DNA of 64,000 bases, from NCBI GenBank assembly GCA_964448105.1, contig CAYUVK010000005.1, positions 1 to 64,000 on the forward strand, read 5' to 3'. Shown piece after piece: positions 16,656 through 25,597 of the stretch. Under the pieces are notes generated by a model. It searched no databases. It was given only the letters and a program-made list of their open reading frames with translations, and was not told where the DNA came from. How positions within the stretch are numbered: the stretch's first letter is position 1; each line of letters begins with the position of its first letter. The position numbers and the translations under genes were made by a program. The stretch comes from CAVQBP01 sp964448105. GTDB taxonomy: Bacteria; Bacteroidota; Ignavibacteria; Ignavibacteriales; Ignavibacteriaceae.

Positions 16656-17957
16656 TCATCCTTCTCTATCAAGCACTTTTATTTGCCTTCCCATCAACCA
16701 ATAAGCTACAATAGACAGAATTGTATAAATTACCAGGAAAGCAGAAAAATGAAAAACTTGACCGGGAACAGGTGTAACCGAATCAACAGTTTTTAATATA
16801 TTATAAATAGCCCAGGGCTGCCTGCCGACTTCGGTAACGATCCAGCCCGCTTCCACTGCAATGAAACCAAGTGGAGTACATATTGCCGTTATCATTAAAA
16901 ATCTTTTACTTAATAATTTATCTTTCCATTTAAATCTGAAAATCCAGAAGAAAATTCCTAATGCAGCAAGAATAAAACCGCATGCAACCATAATTTGGAA
17001 AGCTAAATGAACAATTAAAACAGGAGGCCAGTTACCTCTTGGAAAATCATCCAGTCCTTTTACTTCAGAATTAAAATTACCATAAGCTAAAAAACTTAAA
17101 AGATACGGTATTTTAATTCCGAATTTAGTTGTTTCGGTTTGTTCATTAGGGATACCTCCGATTGTTAAACCTGCACCTTTTTCGGTTTTAAAATGCCCTT
17201 CCATTGAAGCTAGTTTAATAGGCTGTCTTTTAGCGACATCCTTAGCGCTATAATCACCACTTAAAGGCTGAAGGACTGCAAATATACTTCCGAAGCTTAA
17301 AGCAATAATAATAGCTTTGCGATGGATTTTATTCTCCCTGTTTTTTAATAGTAGAAAAGCATGTAAACCTGCAACCGCAAAGGAAGTTGCAACAAAAGCT
17401 GCGATGGTCATATGAGAAGTTTGACTTACCCAGGCAGGATTAAACATTGCAGCGAAAGGGTCGATATTTACTGCCTCTCCATTTACCCAATCAAAGCCTG
17501 CAGGAGCATTCATCCATGCGTTTGCACAAACTACAAAAATGCCGGATATGATTCCTGAAATCCCAACTAATAAGCCCGAAATCCAATGGACATAAGGATT
17601 AACTTTATTCCAGCCGTATAAAAATATTCCTATAAAGATTGCTTCAACAAAGAATGCGGTTCCTTCCCAGCTAAAAGGCATTCCGATAATAGGACCGGCA
17701 TGTTTCATAAATCCAGGCCAAAGCAAGCCTAATTCAAAAGATAGGGCAGTGCCGGAAACAGCTCCTATTGCAAAAAATATTGCAACCCCTTTTGACCAGG
17801 CTTTTGTCAGTTTCAGATAAACTTCATCTTTTCTTTTAAGCCAGAACCAATGAGAGATTACCATAAGGAAAGGCATAGTCATTCCAATGCAGGCAAAAAT
17901 TATATGAAATCCGAGTGATAAAGCCATTGTAGAACGGGCGGCTAAAAAATCTGTCAT
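16656..17957 (-). CDS. Cytochrome bd quinol oxidase subunit I
   Basis: This 433-residue subunit carries the haems and the quinol site. His18 in LGFHIIFACIG matches the distal haem ligand of the family; the conserved GRQPW sequence lies near residue 375. The periplasmic Q-loop after GHFKTEKGA is short, which places it in the short-loop subfamily rather than the E. coli-like long-loop group. Nine membrane helices are expected. No clear ribosome site precedes the start. It heads the cydAB unit and is divergent from the protease gene at 18141. It gives the cell micro-oxic respiration or oxygen protection for its oxygen-sensitive pyruvate oxidoreductase. Confidence 0.95.
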   Translation of the reverse strand: MTDFLAARSTMALSLGFHIIFACIGMTMPFLMVISHWFWLKRKDEVYLKLTKAWSKGVAIFFAIGAVSGTALSFELGLLWPGFMKHAGPIIGMPFSWEGTAFFVEAIFIGIFLYGWNKVNPYVHWISGLLVGISGIISGIFVVCANAWMNAPAGFDWVNGEAVNIDPFAAMFNPAWVSQTSHMTIAAFVATSFAVAGLHAFLLLKNRENKIHRKAIIIALSFGSIFAVLQPLSGDYSAKDVAKRQPIKLASMEGHFKTEKGAGLTIGGIPNEQTETTKFGIKIPYLLSFLAYGNFNSEVKGLDDFPRGNWPPVLIVHLAFQIMVACGFILAALGIFFWIFRFKWKDKLLSKRFLMITAICTPLGFIAVEAGWIVTEVGRQPWAIYNILKTVDSVTPVPGQVFHFSAFLVIYTILSIVAYWLMGRQIKVLDREG

Positions 17958-18100
17958 AGCATTAGATAAACAATAATTGTAAAATCTATATATGTAAATT
18001 ACAAAATGTTTTAATAATCTTCAGTGAATAGAAATCGGATTGAAATTTTTATCCAGGTTTGATATTTATAAATGAATTATTTTTCTTTTATAAATTTCTT

Positions 18101-18123
18101 ATTATATCATATTATATCATATT
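18101..18123. repeat. Short tandem repeat between divergent genes
   Basis: The ten-base word ATTATATCAT occurs twice in a row and is followed by a partial third unit (ATT). It lies just upstream of the protease gene at 18141. The copy number could vary by slippage and alter promoter spacing, but that is only a possibility. Confidence 0.45.
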
Positions 18124-18140
18124 GAAATGTTTGATGATAA

Positions 18141-19931
18141 ATGAAAATTTTATTTAATATAATAATTTTTTCTGCAGCTGTTTTATTTCCGCAGCAGGAT
18201 TCCATACAAACAAAAGGAATGTGGCTTCCTTCTATAGGTGAAATAAATGTCCTTTTTATTTTTGCACAATTCCCTGACGACAATTATGATACTTTAAATT
18301 CCCGGTGGCCAAAAGGCGGAGAGCCAATCGATATGAAAAAATGGGTTGATGAAAAATGGAGTGAAACTCCTGCTCAGGGGTACATGACGCATTACTTTAA
18401 TGAAATGTCTTTTAACAAACTTAAATTTATTGGTAAAACTGTTTCTGTAATTTCTCCCCATTCCCGTGAATGGTATTTAAAGAATAGAAAAACCCGCGGA
18501 TTTATTCACCAGGAAATTATTAAACAAGTAAATAAGCAGATAGACTTTGTACAATTTGATAATTGGAGCCTTTTAGCTCCGCACAAAAATGTTAATAAGC
18601 CGGATGGTATTATTGATATGATATTTATGGTCTGGCGAAATATATCTGGTGATTACCCGGCTGATTCGGTTAAAATTATAAACAACCTTTTGGATTTTAA
18701 TAATGATGAAGGAGATCTCGGTGGAAATCAATTTACTGTTGATAATGGAAAAAGAATTGTAAAAACATGGTGGGGTATTTTAAATAATCAACCGGGAGGT
18801 TCTGGAGTAACAGTCAGAGATTATTTATCTACAAATGCTTTAAGAACATGTATTCATGAGTTTGCCCACTATTTATTAGGTGACAACAGTTACCATTCGG
18901 GTTATGGCTTTTGGGGAATGCTGGATGCATGGGGTAAAAAGACTCAAGTTGCTAATTCTTTTGAGAGATCAATTTTAGGATGGATAAATATTAAATCGAT
19001 AAGTAATTCAACTGCAAGAACTTATAAGAATATAAAATTGAGAGATTATGTAACAACCGGCGATGCTCTTAGAATTACAATAGATAGTTTGAAGAATGAA
19101 TATTTTTATATTGAGAACCATCAAAAGCTTTCTTACTGGGAAAACAATCATACGTTCGGTAATGTTGAAAATGGAATTTATGATATCCGGCAGGATAGTT
19201 ATTATGGCGGCAGCCTGCAATTAATTTCAGCAAGCGGTAGATATGATTGGGCTGTAAATCAACAGATCAAAAACCCTTGGGGAGGTGGAATGTTGCCGGT
19301 TTATGATCGCGTTAGAGCAGATAGGAAAAATGGTTATACTGATATGGAATATATACCCTGGGATTGGAAGAAGAAACATATGTCTCCTTCTCCTATTCAT
19401 TTTACTGAAAATAAAATAAACCAACTTCCAGTAGAAGATGTTAAATGTCAGGGTGATGGTAAAGATGCTTTTAGAATGGGATACAACGAAGTATTTTCTC
19501 CGTGGAGTAACCCAAATTCGCAGGATAAAAATCGAGACAGCACCGGGATAGGGTTTAAGTTAAATGGTGAAGCCAAAGGTGTCTATTCACTTGATGTATA
19601 TATTTACACAGCTTATCAAGCGCCTCCTTCAAAACCAATTAATTTAGAAACCCAAACAAAAAATGATTCTGTATTAATTTCATGGACTGAAAATATTGAA
19701 CCCGATATGAAAGGCGGCTATTATAAAATATATAGATCGGAAGATGAAAATGGGCTGCCGGCAGTTTTTAAATTGATCAAAAAACTTAAAGCTTTTGATA
19801 AAAATGGTAATCCAACTACTGAATGGATAGATCTTGGAGTAAATAAAAATAGGAAATATTATTATAGAATTTCTGCTGTTGACAATACAGGTCTCGAATC
19901 AGTTCCTTCGAACTATCAATTAACAGAATAA
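18141..19931 (+). CDS. Secreted M6-like zinc metalloprotease with FnIII domain
   Basis: A 596-residue protein with a short signal peptide (LFNIIIFSAAVLFPQQ). The N-terminal half has the form of M6-type (immune inhibitor A-like) proteases, with NVLFIFAQFPDDN at the start and the zinc helix HEFAHYLLGD at His239-Glu240-His243, followed by His252 in NSYHSGYGFWGMLD. The C-terminal 100 residues form a fibronectin type III domain (PSKPINLETQ, VLISWTENIEPD, YYYRISAVDNTGL). Unlike many such proteins in this lineage it ends without a T9SS sorting domain, so it may stay periplasmic or be released another way. It could digest proteins to feed the S46 peptidase. Confidence 0.8.
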   Translation: MKILFNIIIFSAAVLFPQQDSIQTKGMWLPSIGEINVLFIFAQFPDDNYDTLNSRWPKGGEPIDMKKWVDEKWSETPAQGYMTHYFNEMSFNKLKFIGKTVSVISPHSREWYLKNRKTRGFIHQEIIKQVNKQIDFVQFDNWSLLAPHKNVNKPDGIIDMIFMVWRNISGDYPADSVKIINNLLDFNNDEGDLGGNQFTVDNGKRIVKTWWGILNNQPGGSGVTVRDYLSTNALRTCIHEFAHYLLGDNSYHSGYGFWGMLDAWGKKTQVANSFERSILGWINIKSISNSTARTYKNIKLRDYVTTGDALRITIDSLKNEYFYIENHQKLSYWENNHTFGNVENGIYDIRQDSYYGGSLQLISASGRYDWAVNQQIKNPWGGGMLPVYDRVRADRKNGYTDMEYIPWDWKKKHMSPSPIHFTENKINQLPVEDVKCQGDGKDAFRMGYNEVFSPWSNPNSQDKNRDSTGIGFKLNGEAKGVYSLDVYIYTAYQAPPSKPINLETQTKNDSVLISWTENIEPDMKGGYYKIYRSEDENGLPAVFKLIKKLKAFDKNGNPTTEWIDLGVNKNRKYYYRISAVDNTGLESVPSNYQLTE

Positions 19932-19956
19932 AATTATTGTATTAAAAAAGCCAAAC

Positions 19957-21078
19957 CTACTTCTGATATATAATTCTGTAAATAACTCCTGCATAATCAT
20001 CGGAAACCAAAAGAGAACCGTCCTGCATTTGCTGCACATCTACGGGTCTGCCGGAAACAGATTCACCTTTTAGCCAGCCTTCGGCAAATAGTTCCTGGCT
20101 AACAGCCTTACCGTTCGAAACTTTTACTACGACAACTCTATAGCCAATTTTATGAGTCCTGTTCCATGAACCGTGTTCTGCAATAAATATTTGATTCTTG
20201 TATTCAGGTGGAAACATATCTCCCGTATAAAACCTCATACCAAGAGATGCTACGTGAGGACCCAGCTCCATAGCTGGTTTAACGAACTTGCTTAAATCCA
20301 CACCTTTACCAAATTCAGGATCCCTGACATCTTTCCCGAACATATAAGGAAAGCCGAAGTTTAATCCTTTTTCAGGTGCTCTATTTAATTCATCCGATGG
20401 TGTGTTGTCGCCTAATAAATCCCTGCCGTTATCCGTAAACCATAAAACATTTGTTTGAGGATTCCAATCGAATCCAACTGTATTGCGAATTCCGCTTGCA
20501 TATTTTTCTAAATCACTTCCATTAGGATTCATTCTGAACAGAGAAGCATATTTATCTCCGGGCATACAAACATTACAAGGTGCTCCAACAGGGACATATA
20601 GCTTTCCATCAGGACCAAAACGTATAAATTTCCATCCATGGTGTGTATCACTTGGAAAGGTATCATTAATAACAACTGGTTTCGGGGGATTATTTAAATG
20701 CTGTTCGATATTATCATATCGTGTTACTCTATTGATTTCAGCTACATAAAGATTTCCATCCTTTAGCGCTACTCCGTTCGGCATATTTAATCCGCTTGCA
20801 ATTCTAATTACTTTATCGGCTTTGTAATCTTTGTTTGTATCCAATATTGCATAAACATTTCCGGCATCCCTTGTTCCGACAAACAGAACTCCGCTAGGGC
20901 TAAGTGCCATTGACCTGGCGCCTTTTACATTATCTGCATAAATATCAATTTTGAATCCCGGTGGAAGCGTAATTCCTAAATTACCTGTACTGCTATTAAC
21001 ATTACTCCCTGGTTTGCAGCTTAAAAATGAAGAAGACAATAAAATGAAAAAGATAAAATATCCGCCTATTTTTTTCAT
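19957..21078 (-). CDS. Sorbosone-dehydrogenase-like (PQQ glucose dehydrogenase family) lipoprotein
   Basis: This 373-residue lipoprotein (signal ending SSSFLSCKPG) folds as a six-bladed propeller of the glucose/sorbosone dehydrogenase family. Recognisable parts are LPPGFKIDIYADNVKGAR, THHGWKFIRFGPDGKLYVP with the likely active-site His pair, GIRNTVGFDWNPQT and FIAEHGSWNRT. Relatives oxidise sugars or sugar derivatives with PQQ in the periplasm, but many members have no proven substrate. Whether this organism has PQQ is not shown in the window. It is convergent with the protease gene, only 25 bases away. Confidence 0.85.
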   Translation of the reverse strand: MKKIGGYFIFFILLSSSFLSCKPGSNVNSSTGNLGITLPPGFKIDIYADNVKGARSMALSPSGVLFVGTRDAGNVYAILDTNKDYKADKVIRIASGLNMPNGVALKDGNLYVAEINRVTRYDNIEQHLNNPPKPVVINDTFPSDTHHGWKFIRFGPDGKLYVPVGAPCNVCMPGDKYASLFRMNPNGSDLEKYASGIRNTVGFDWNPQTNVLWFTDNGRDLLGDNTPSDELNRAPEKGLNFGFPYMFGKDVRDPEFGKGVDLSKFVKPAMELGPHVASLGMRFYTGDMFPPEYKNQIFIAEHGSWNRTHKIGYRVVVVKVSNGKAVSQELFAEGWLKGESVSGRPVDVQQMQDGSLLVSDDYAGVIYRIIYQK

Positions 21079-21222
21079 AAATAAATCCTTCTTAAAAATG
21101 GAATTGTTTAGAATACTTAGTTAAAATATAAATAACAAGAAGAAATAAATGTGATTTTAAGAATAGCTATCCGGTTTTATCCGGAAACTAACGTAGGTAT
21201 ACTCGGCGTTATAAAACAGATG

Positions 21223-22509
21223 TCATTCCCTCTTTTTTCCAAATTCGGGATCCAGGGGAATAAACTTTGCAATTATAAATGCCGGAATAGTTGCTAAACA
21301 TACCCAGATGAAGAAATATTTGTAACCTAATAATTCCTGAAACCATCCGCTGACCATGCCTGGAATCATCATTCCCAAAGCCATTATACCGGTAGCTATT
21401 GCGTAATGAGATGTTTTGTGATCACCTTCGGAAATATAAATCAGGTACAGCATAAATGCAGTAAATCCGAATCCGTAACCGAATTGTTCAATTGCAACCG
21501 CCAGATTTATAATAAAAAAATTTGATGTTTGTGTATAAGATAAATAAACATAAACCAGGTCCGGTAAATTAATTGCAGCAATCATCCACCAAAGCCAATA
21601 TTTCATTCCGTTTCTTGCTGCTAAAAAACCCCCGAGTATTCCTCCGACTGTTAGAGCGATAACTCCAACAGTACCGTAAACAAATCCAATTTGAATAGTA
21701 CTCAAACCTAATCCGCCTGCACTTTTGGGATCGAGCAGAAAAGGCGAAGCAATTTTTACTAATTGAGCTTCACCCAATCGATAAAGTAAAATAAAGGTAA
21801 GTATGTACCCTATTTTTTCCTTCTTAAAGAAGATTACAAATGTTTTTAAAAATTCTGATACAACGGATTTGACCGTAACTTTTTCAACTACCGACTTATC
21901 CTTAACCGGGTATGGAAGAATAATCCAATGGTAAATAAAAAAAAGAATAAATAACCCGGTAAGAATAAAGAAAGAAATCATCCAGGCATAAGGAATGTCA
22001 TTTGATGTCTTTTCCAGTTCACCGGCTAAAATAACAAATAATCCCTGACCTGTTATAAAAGCTATCCTATAGAAAGTGTTCCTAATACCTACAAACCAGG
22101 CCTGATCATGTTCCGATAAACCAAGCATGTAAAAACCGTCGGCAGCTATATCGTGAGTTGCTGAACCGAAAGCTAACAACCATAAAATTGCTATAGTGTA
22201 TTGAAAAAAATTAGATACGGGAATAGTCAAAGCAATACAGGCCAGTGCTGCTCCAACTATAAATTGCATAGTAACGATCCAGAATCTTTTCTTCTTTAGA
22301 ATATCTACGATTGGACTCCAAAGCGGTTTAATTACCCATGGGAGATAGAGCCAGCTCGTATAAAGAGCAATATCTGCATTCGAAATCCCTAATCTTTTAT
22401 ACATTATAACAGAGACATACATAACAACTACGTAGGGAATCCCTTCTATAAAATATAATGAAGGAACCCATGCCCAGGGATTTCGTTTTTGCTTCTTTAT
22501 AAATTTCAT
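21223..22509 (-). CDS. AmpG-like MFS permease
   Basis: A 428-residue major facilitator with about twelve helices. The N-terminal sequence (SLYFIEGIPYVVVMYVS, YTSWLYLPWVIKPLWSPIVD) and the HDIAADGFYM segment match the AmpG-like permeases that import anhydro-muropeptides or related sugars. The gene starts 8 bases after the end of the BadF-type kinase gene on the same strand. That pairing is common in Bacteroidota and suggests recovery of cell-wall sugars. The substrate is inferred, not shown. Confidence 0.82.
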   Translation of the reverse strand: MKFIKKQKRNPWAWVPSLYFIEGIPYVVVMYVSVIMYKRLGISNADIALYTSWLYLPWVIKPLWSPIVDILKKKRFWIVTMQFIVGAALACIALTIPVSNFFQYTIAILWLLAFGSATHDIAADGFYMLGLSEHDQAWFVGIRNTFYRIAFITGQGLFVILAGELEKTSNDIPYAWMISFFILTGLFILFFIYHWIILPYPVKDKSVVEKVTVKSVVSEFLKTFVIFFKKEKIGYILTFILLYRLGEAQLVKIASPFLLDPKSAGGLGLSTIQIGFVYGTVGVIALTVGGILGGFLAARNGMKYWLWWMIAAINLPDLVYVYLSYTQTSNFFIINLAVAIEQFGYGFGFTAFMLYLIYISEGDHKTSHYAIATGIMALGMMIPGMVSGWFQELLGYKYFFIWVCLATIPAFIIAKFIPLDPEFGKKRE

Positions 22510-22517
22510 TACAACTA

Positions 22518-23444
22518 TTAAACCTGATTAATAAACCTTTTAGCCATTAAAACAGCACCAACAGCTGGAGAGTTTTCAGGCAGTTTAATCTTTACTCCCG
22601 ATATATTTTTGGCAATTTTTTCTTTCAGATTTTTTGAATAAAAATTTTCTTTATTGAGTAATCCTCCGATTAGAGAAAGATTTAATTTATGCAAATTTAA
22701 TTTTTTCTGCATTGCAGTAATATGTTTTTGCAGTTCGTCTATTTCTTCATTAATAATCTTTAAAGCTGTTTCGTCGTTATTTTCTGCAGCAGAAATAACA
22801 AGGGGAGCAATGGAAGCAATATCAAAATTATTTTTATAAATTTCAGTTATTAATGCTTCTGAGGAATTTATATTAAATTTTTCTTTTAAATATTTTGAAA
22901 TTAAAGTAAAAGTTCCCCTTCCATCAAATTGTTTTGAAACTGCATTTAAACCTTTTCTACCTAAACTATAACCGCTTCCTTCGTCACCGATAAGTCGCCC
23001 AAAGCCACCCACACGATGGATATTGCCTTCTAAATCTTTGCCGATCAATATAGAACCTGTACCTGCAATTAATACTGCTCCCGATTTACCTGAAAAAGCA
23101 CCTTCCAAAGCAATTCTTGCATCGCTTTCAACAACAAAGTTTTTAAAATTAATCCCCTTTGTTTTTGAATATTCTATAAATGATTTTTTTAATCTATCGG
23201 CATCACTCTGTCTTCCGGCACCTGCAGTTCCGATAAGAATTATTTCAATATCCTTATAATCAAATTTAAGTTGCTTTTTGCATTTATCTATTAAATTTAA
23301 AATAGATTCAGAAATTTTCTCTGTCCCTTCAACCAAAAAATTTGAATGACTCCCTTTTGTTTCAAACAAAATATTTCCATATAGATCAGTAATAGCGCAG
23401 TCTGTTTTTGTTCCCCCTCCGTCAATTCCTATTATATATTTCAT
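22518..23444 (-). CDS. BadF/BcrA-type ATPase, probable N-acetylglucosamine or MurNAc kinase
   Basis: This 308-residue protein belongs to the ASKHA fold. The phosphate-1 loop GIDGGGTKTDCAITD lies at residues 4-18, a second glycine-rich loop is AGTGSILIG and an adenosine-site segment is GDEGSGYSLGRKG. Members of this group phosphorylate N-acetylglucosamine and, in the MurK subgroup, N-acetylmuramic acid. The following AmpG-like permease suggests a two-gene import and phosphorylation module for peptidoglycan recycling. The alternative, a benzoyl-CoA-reductase activator, is unlikely because no cysteine cluster or reductase gene is present. Confidence 0.82.
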   Translation of the reverse strand: MKYIIGIDGGGTKTDCAITDLYGNILFETKGSHSNFLVEGTEKISESILNLIDKCKKQLKFDYKDIEIILIGTAGAGRQSDADRLKKSFIEYSKTKGINFKNFVVESDARIALEGAFSGKSGAVLIAGTGSILIGKDLEGNIHRVGGFGRLIGDEGSGYSLGRKGLNAVSKQFDGRGTFTLISKYLKEKFNINSSEALITEIYKNNFDIASIAPLVISAAENNDETALKIINEEIDELQKHITAMQKKLNLHKLNLSLIGGLLNKENFYSKNLKEKIAKNISGVKIKLPENSPAVGAVLMAKRFINQV

Positions 23445-23773
23445 ATGAGTTGTAAATGATTCTTTATATCAAAATATAGAAAATAAAAAGAAGTTAAAAA
23501 TGTAGGGTATTTCAAATTTAACTTAAAATGATAAAGCCAAAATTAGAGTTGAATTTTAATCACCCATTTTCCATTTAACATTTACCATTTTACATTCCAA
23601 TCGAATTCTCATCTCTTCCTTCGGCTTTTGACTCTAAATATCAGAAAATTTTTAAATTTTTCATCCCGAAAACTTTCGGGATGATCAGCCTCTGGCTGAG
23701 ACTTTTTACTTTTGACTTAGTTTTATTGGTTATTCTATTTCAAATTTAATTCTTATATTTTTAACAAAAAGAA
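23445..23773. other. Intergenic region between divergent genes, repeat-rich
   Basis: No reading frame stands out. The region has imperfect ATTTACCATTTTACATT-like strings, a TTTTGACT word at about 23626, two perfect hairpins at 23661-23699 and a CTTTTTACTTTTGACTT string at 23702-23718. Promoters for the kinase gene (leftward) and the aminotransferase gene (rightward) must be here but are not recognisable. Confidence 0.5.
23661..23699. repeat. Tandem REP-like hairpins
   Basis: Two perfect palindromes abut. TCATCCCGAAA (23661-23671) pairs with TTTCGGGATGA (23674-23684) over two bases. TCAGCC (23685-23690) pairs with GGCTGA (23694-23699) over three bases. They are GC-rich islands in AT-rich DNA and have the form of REP-like units. 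Confidence 0.6.
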
Positions 23774-25255
23774 ATGAAATTTATGAATGTATTAGAAGAA
23801 TATTTTGAACCTTTCAGAAAAAATATAATTGGCTTAAAACATACCTTTAAATCACCTTATGGCGAAAAGAAAATTATATATGCTGATTGGGTTGCAAGCG
23901 GCAGATTGTATTACCCTATCGAAAAGAAAATGCTTGAAACTTTTGGACCGTTAGTTGGAAATACACATTCGGAATCGAGTACAACCGGCAGTGCAATGAC
24001 TTTAGCTTATCAAAATGCACATCAAATTATTAAGAAACATGTTAATGCTGGAAAAGATGATGTAATAATTACAGGTGGTTCGGGGATGACCGGAATGGTA
24101 AATAAATTTCAGAGAATTTTAGGATTGAAAATTCCCGAGCAGTTAAAAGCATATACAAATATTCCTGAAGAATTAATCCCGGTTGTTTTTGTTACCCATA
24201 TGGAACACCATTCAAATCATACCTCCTGGCAGGAGACTATTGCAGATGTTGTTAATATTGAACCTAATGACGAGGGATTAGTTGATCTTGAAGATTTGAA
24301 GAAGAAGTTAATTATTTACAAAGACAGGAAATTAAAAATAGGGGCATTTACCGCTTGTTCAAACGTAACCGGAATTGAAACCCCTTATTTTGAATTGGCA
24401 AAAATAATGCATCAAAACGGTGGATATTGTTTTATTGATTTTGCTTGTTCGGCTCCTTATGTAAAAATCGATATGCATCCGGAAGATCCTCATAAAAAAT
24501 TAGACGCAATATTTTTTTCCCCGCATAAATTTTTAGGCGGTCCGGGTACGCCCGGAGTTTTAATATTTGATTCAAAACTTTACCATAATAAAATTCCCGA
24601 TAATCCCGGCGGAGGTACAGTTGATTGGACCAATCCGTGGGGTCAGCATAAGTTTATTGCTAATATTGAAATCCGCGAGGATGGAGGAACACCTCCTTTT
24701 TTACAAACAATAAAAGCTGCTCTTTGTATTCAATTAAAGGAAGAAATAGGAGAAGCTAACATGAGAAAAAGGGAAGTGGAACAGCTAAAAATAGTTTTTG
24801 AGGAATTAAGAAAAATTCCGGGTCTTCACATTTTAGCTGATAACCTTGAAAAAAGATTAGGTGCAGTTTCTTTTTATGTTGATAACATTCATTACAATTT
24901 AATCGTTAAAATTTTAAACGATATGTTTGGGATCCAGGTAAGAGGTGGTTGTTCCTGTGCAGGAACATACGGTCATTACTTGCTTCATGTGGATCCAAAT
25001 AAATCAAAAAGTATAACAGATAAAATAGATCATGGAGACTATTCCGAAAAACCCGGCTGGGTTAGAATGTCAATTCATCCTATAATGCATAATGAGGAAA
25101 TCTATTTTATTTGCGACTCTATTAAACAAACCGTTAAAAATATTTCTGATTGGAAAAAAGATTTTAAATATTCATCGTCAAAAAACGAATACTTTAATTT
25201 AAGGGAAGATAATGGACAAGAAATTGTTGAAAAATTTTATAACAATACAAAATAG
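23774..25255 (+). CDS. Class V aminotransferase, cysteine-desulfurase-like
   Basis: A 493-residue PLP enzyme of fold type I. The PLP lysine is Lys252 in FFSPHKFLGGPGTPG and the motif HMEHHSNHTSW matches the His-rich region of NifS/SufS-like enzymes. A cysteine loop GGCSCAGTYG near residue 395 is placed like the persulfide cysteine of SufS-type desulfurases. At nearly 500 residues it is longer than SufS (about 400) and has a C-terminal extension. It could be a desulfurase or a related selenocysteine or kynurenine-type lyase of unknown substrate. It is not next to other suf genes; the Nfu-type protein is far away at 57.7 kb. Confidence 0.8.
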   Translation: MKFMNVLEEYFEPFRKNIIGLKHTFKSPYGEKKIIYADWVASGRLYYPIEKKMLETFGPLVGNTHSESSTTGSAMTLAYQNAHQIIKKHVNAGKDDVIITGGSGMTGMVNKFQRILGLKIPEQLKAYTNIPEELIPVVFVTHMEHHSNHTSWQETIADVVNIEPNDEGLVDLEDLKKKLIIYKDRKLKIGAFTACSNVTGIETPYFELAKIMHQNGGYCFIDFACSAPYVKIDMHPEDPHKKLDAIFFSPHKFLGGPGTPGVLIFDSKLYHNKIPDNPGGGTVDWTNPWGQHKFIANIEIREDGGTPPFLQTIKAALCIQLKEEIGEANMRKREVEQLKIVFEELRKIPGLHILADNLEKRLGAVSFYVDNIHYNLIVKILNDMFGIQVRGGCSCAGTYGHYLLHVDPNKSKSITDKIDHGDYSEKPGWVRMSIHPIMHNEEIYFICDSIKQTVKNISDWKKDFKYSSSKNEYFNLREDNGQEIVEKFYNNTK

Positions 25256-25597
25256 CAATTTTATATTGCTGTATTTGTTATATTGTTAAATTGTCTAACT
25301 TAAATAGGATTATCTTAATAACAATAAGACAATAAAGCAATAAAACAATAGAAAAATAAAATAATAGTTCTAATCTCTTTTTTAAATAATTACCTCTTCT
25401 GTTTTAAACAAAAAATCACCCATCTTTTAATTTCTCAAAAATGATAATTTCATAAATCATTCCTTTAATATTTTATCTTATTTGATAAAACAATCATAAA
25501 TAATTTAGATTTTAGGCAGAAAAATGCTTGGTATAGAAGTTGGCTAAATAGGGCGAAAAATTTTCAAATTATATAATTTATTTTTTAAGGGCTTATT
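25256..25597. other. Intergenic region with ACAATAA-type inverted repeat
   Basis: Bases 25262-25298 (TATTGCTG, TATTGTTAAATTGTCT) are partly complementary to 25321-25351, which is a degenerate tandem of ACAATAA-like words. It directly follows the aminotransferase stop and may be a 3' element. The rest, up to the pyruvate oxidoreductase start, is AT-rich leader. AAGGG at 25587-25591 serves as ribosome site for GTG 25598. No gene is seen. Confidence 0.5.
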
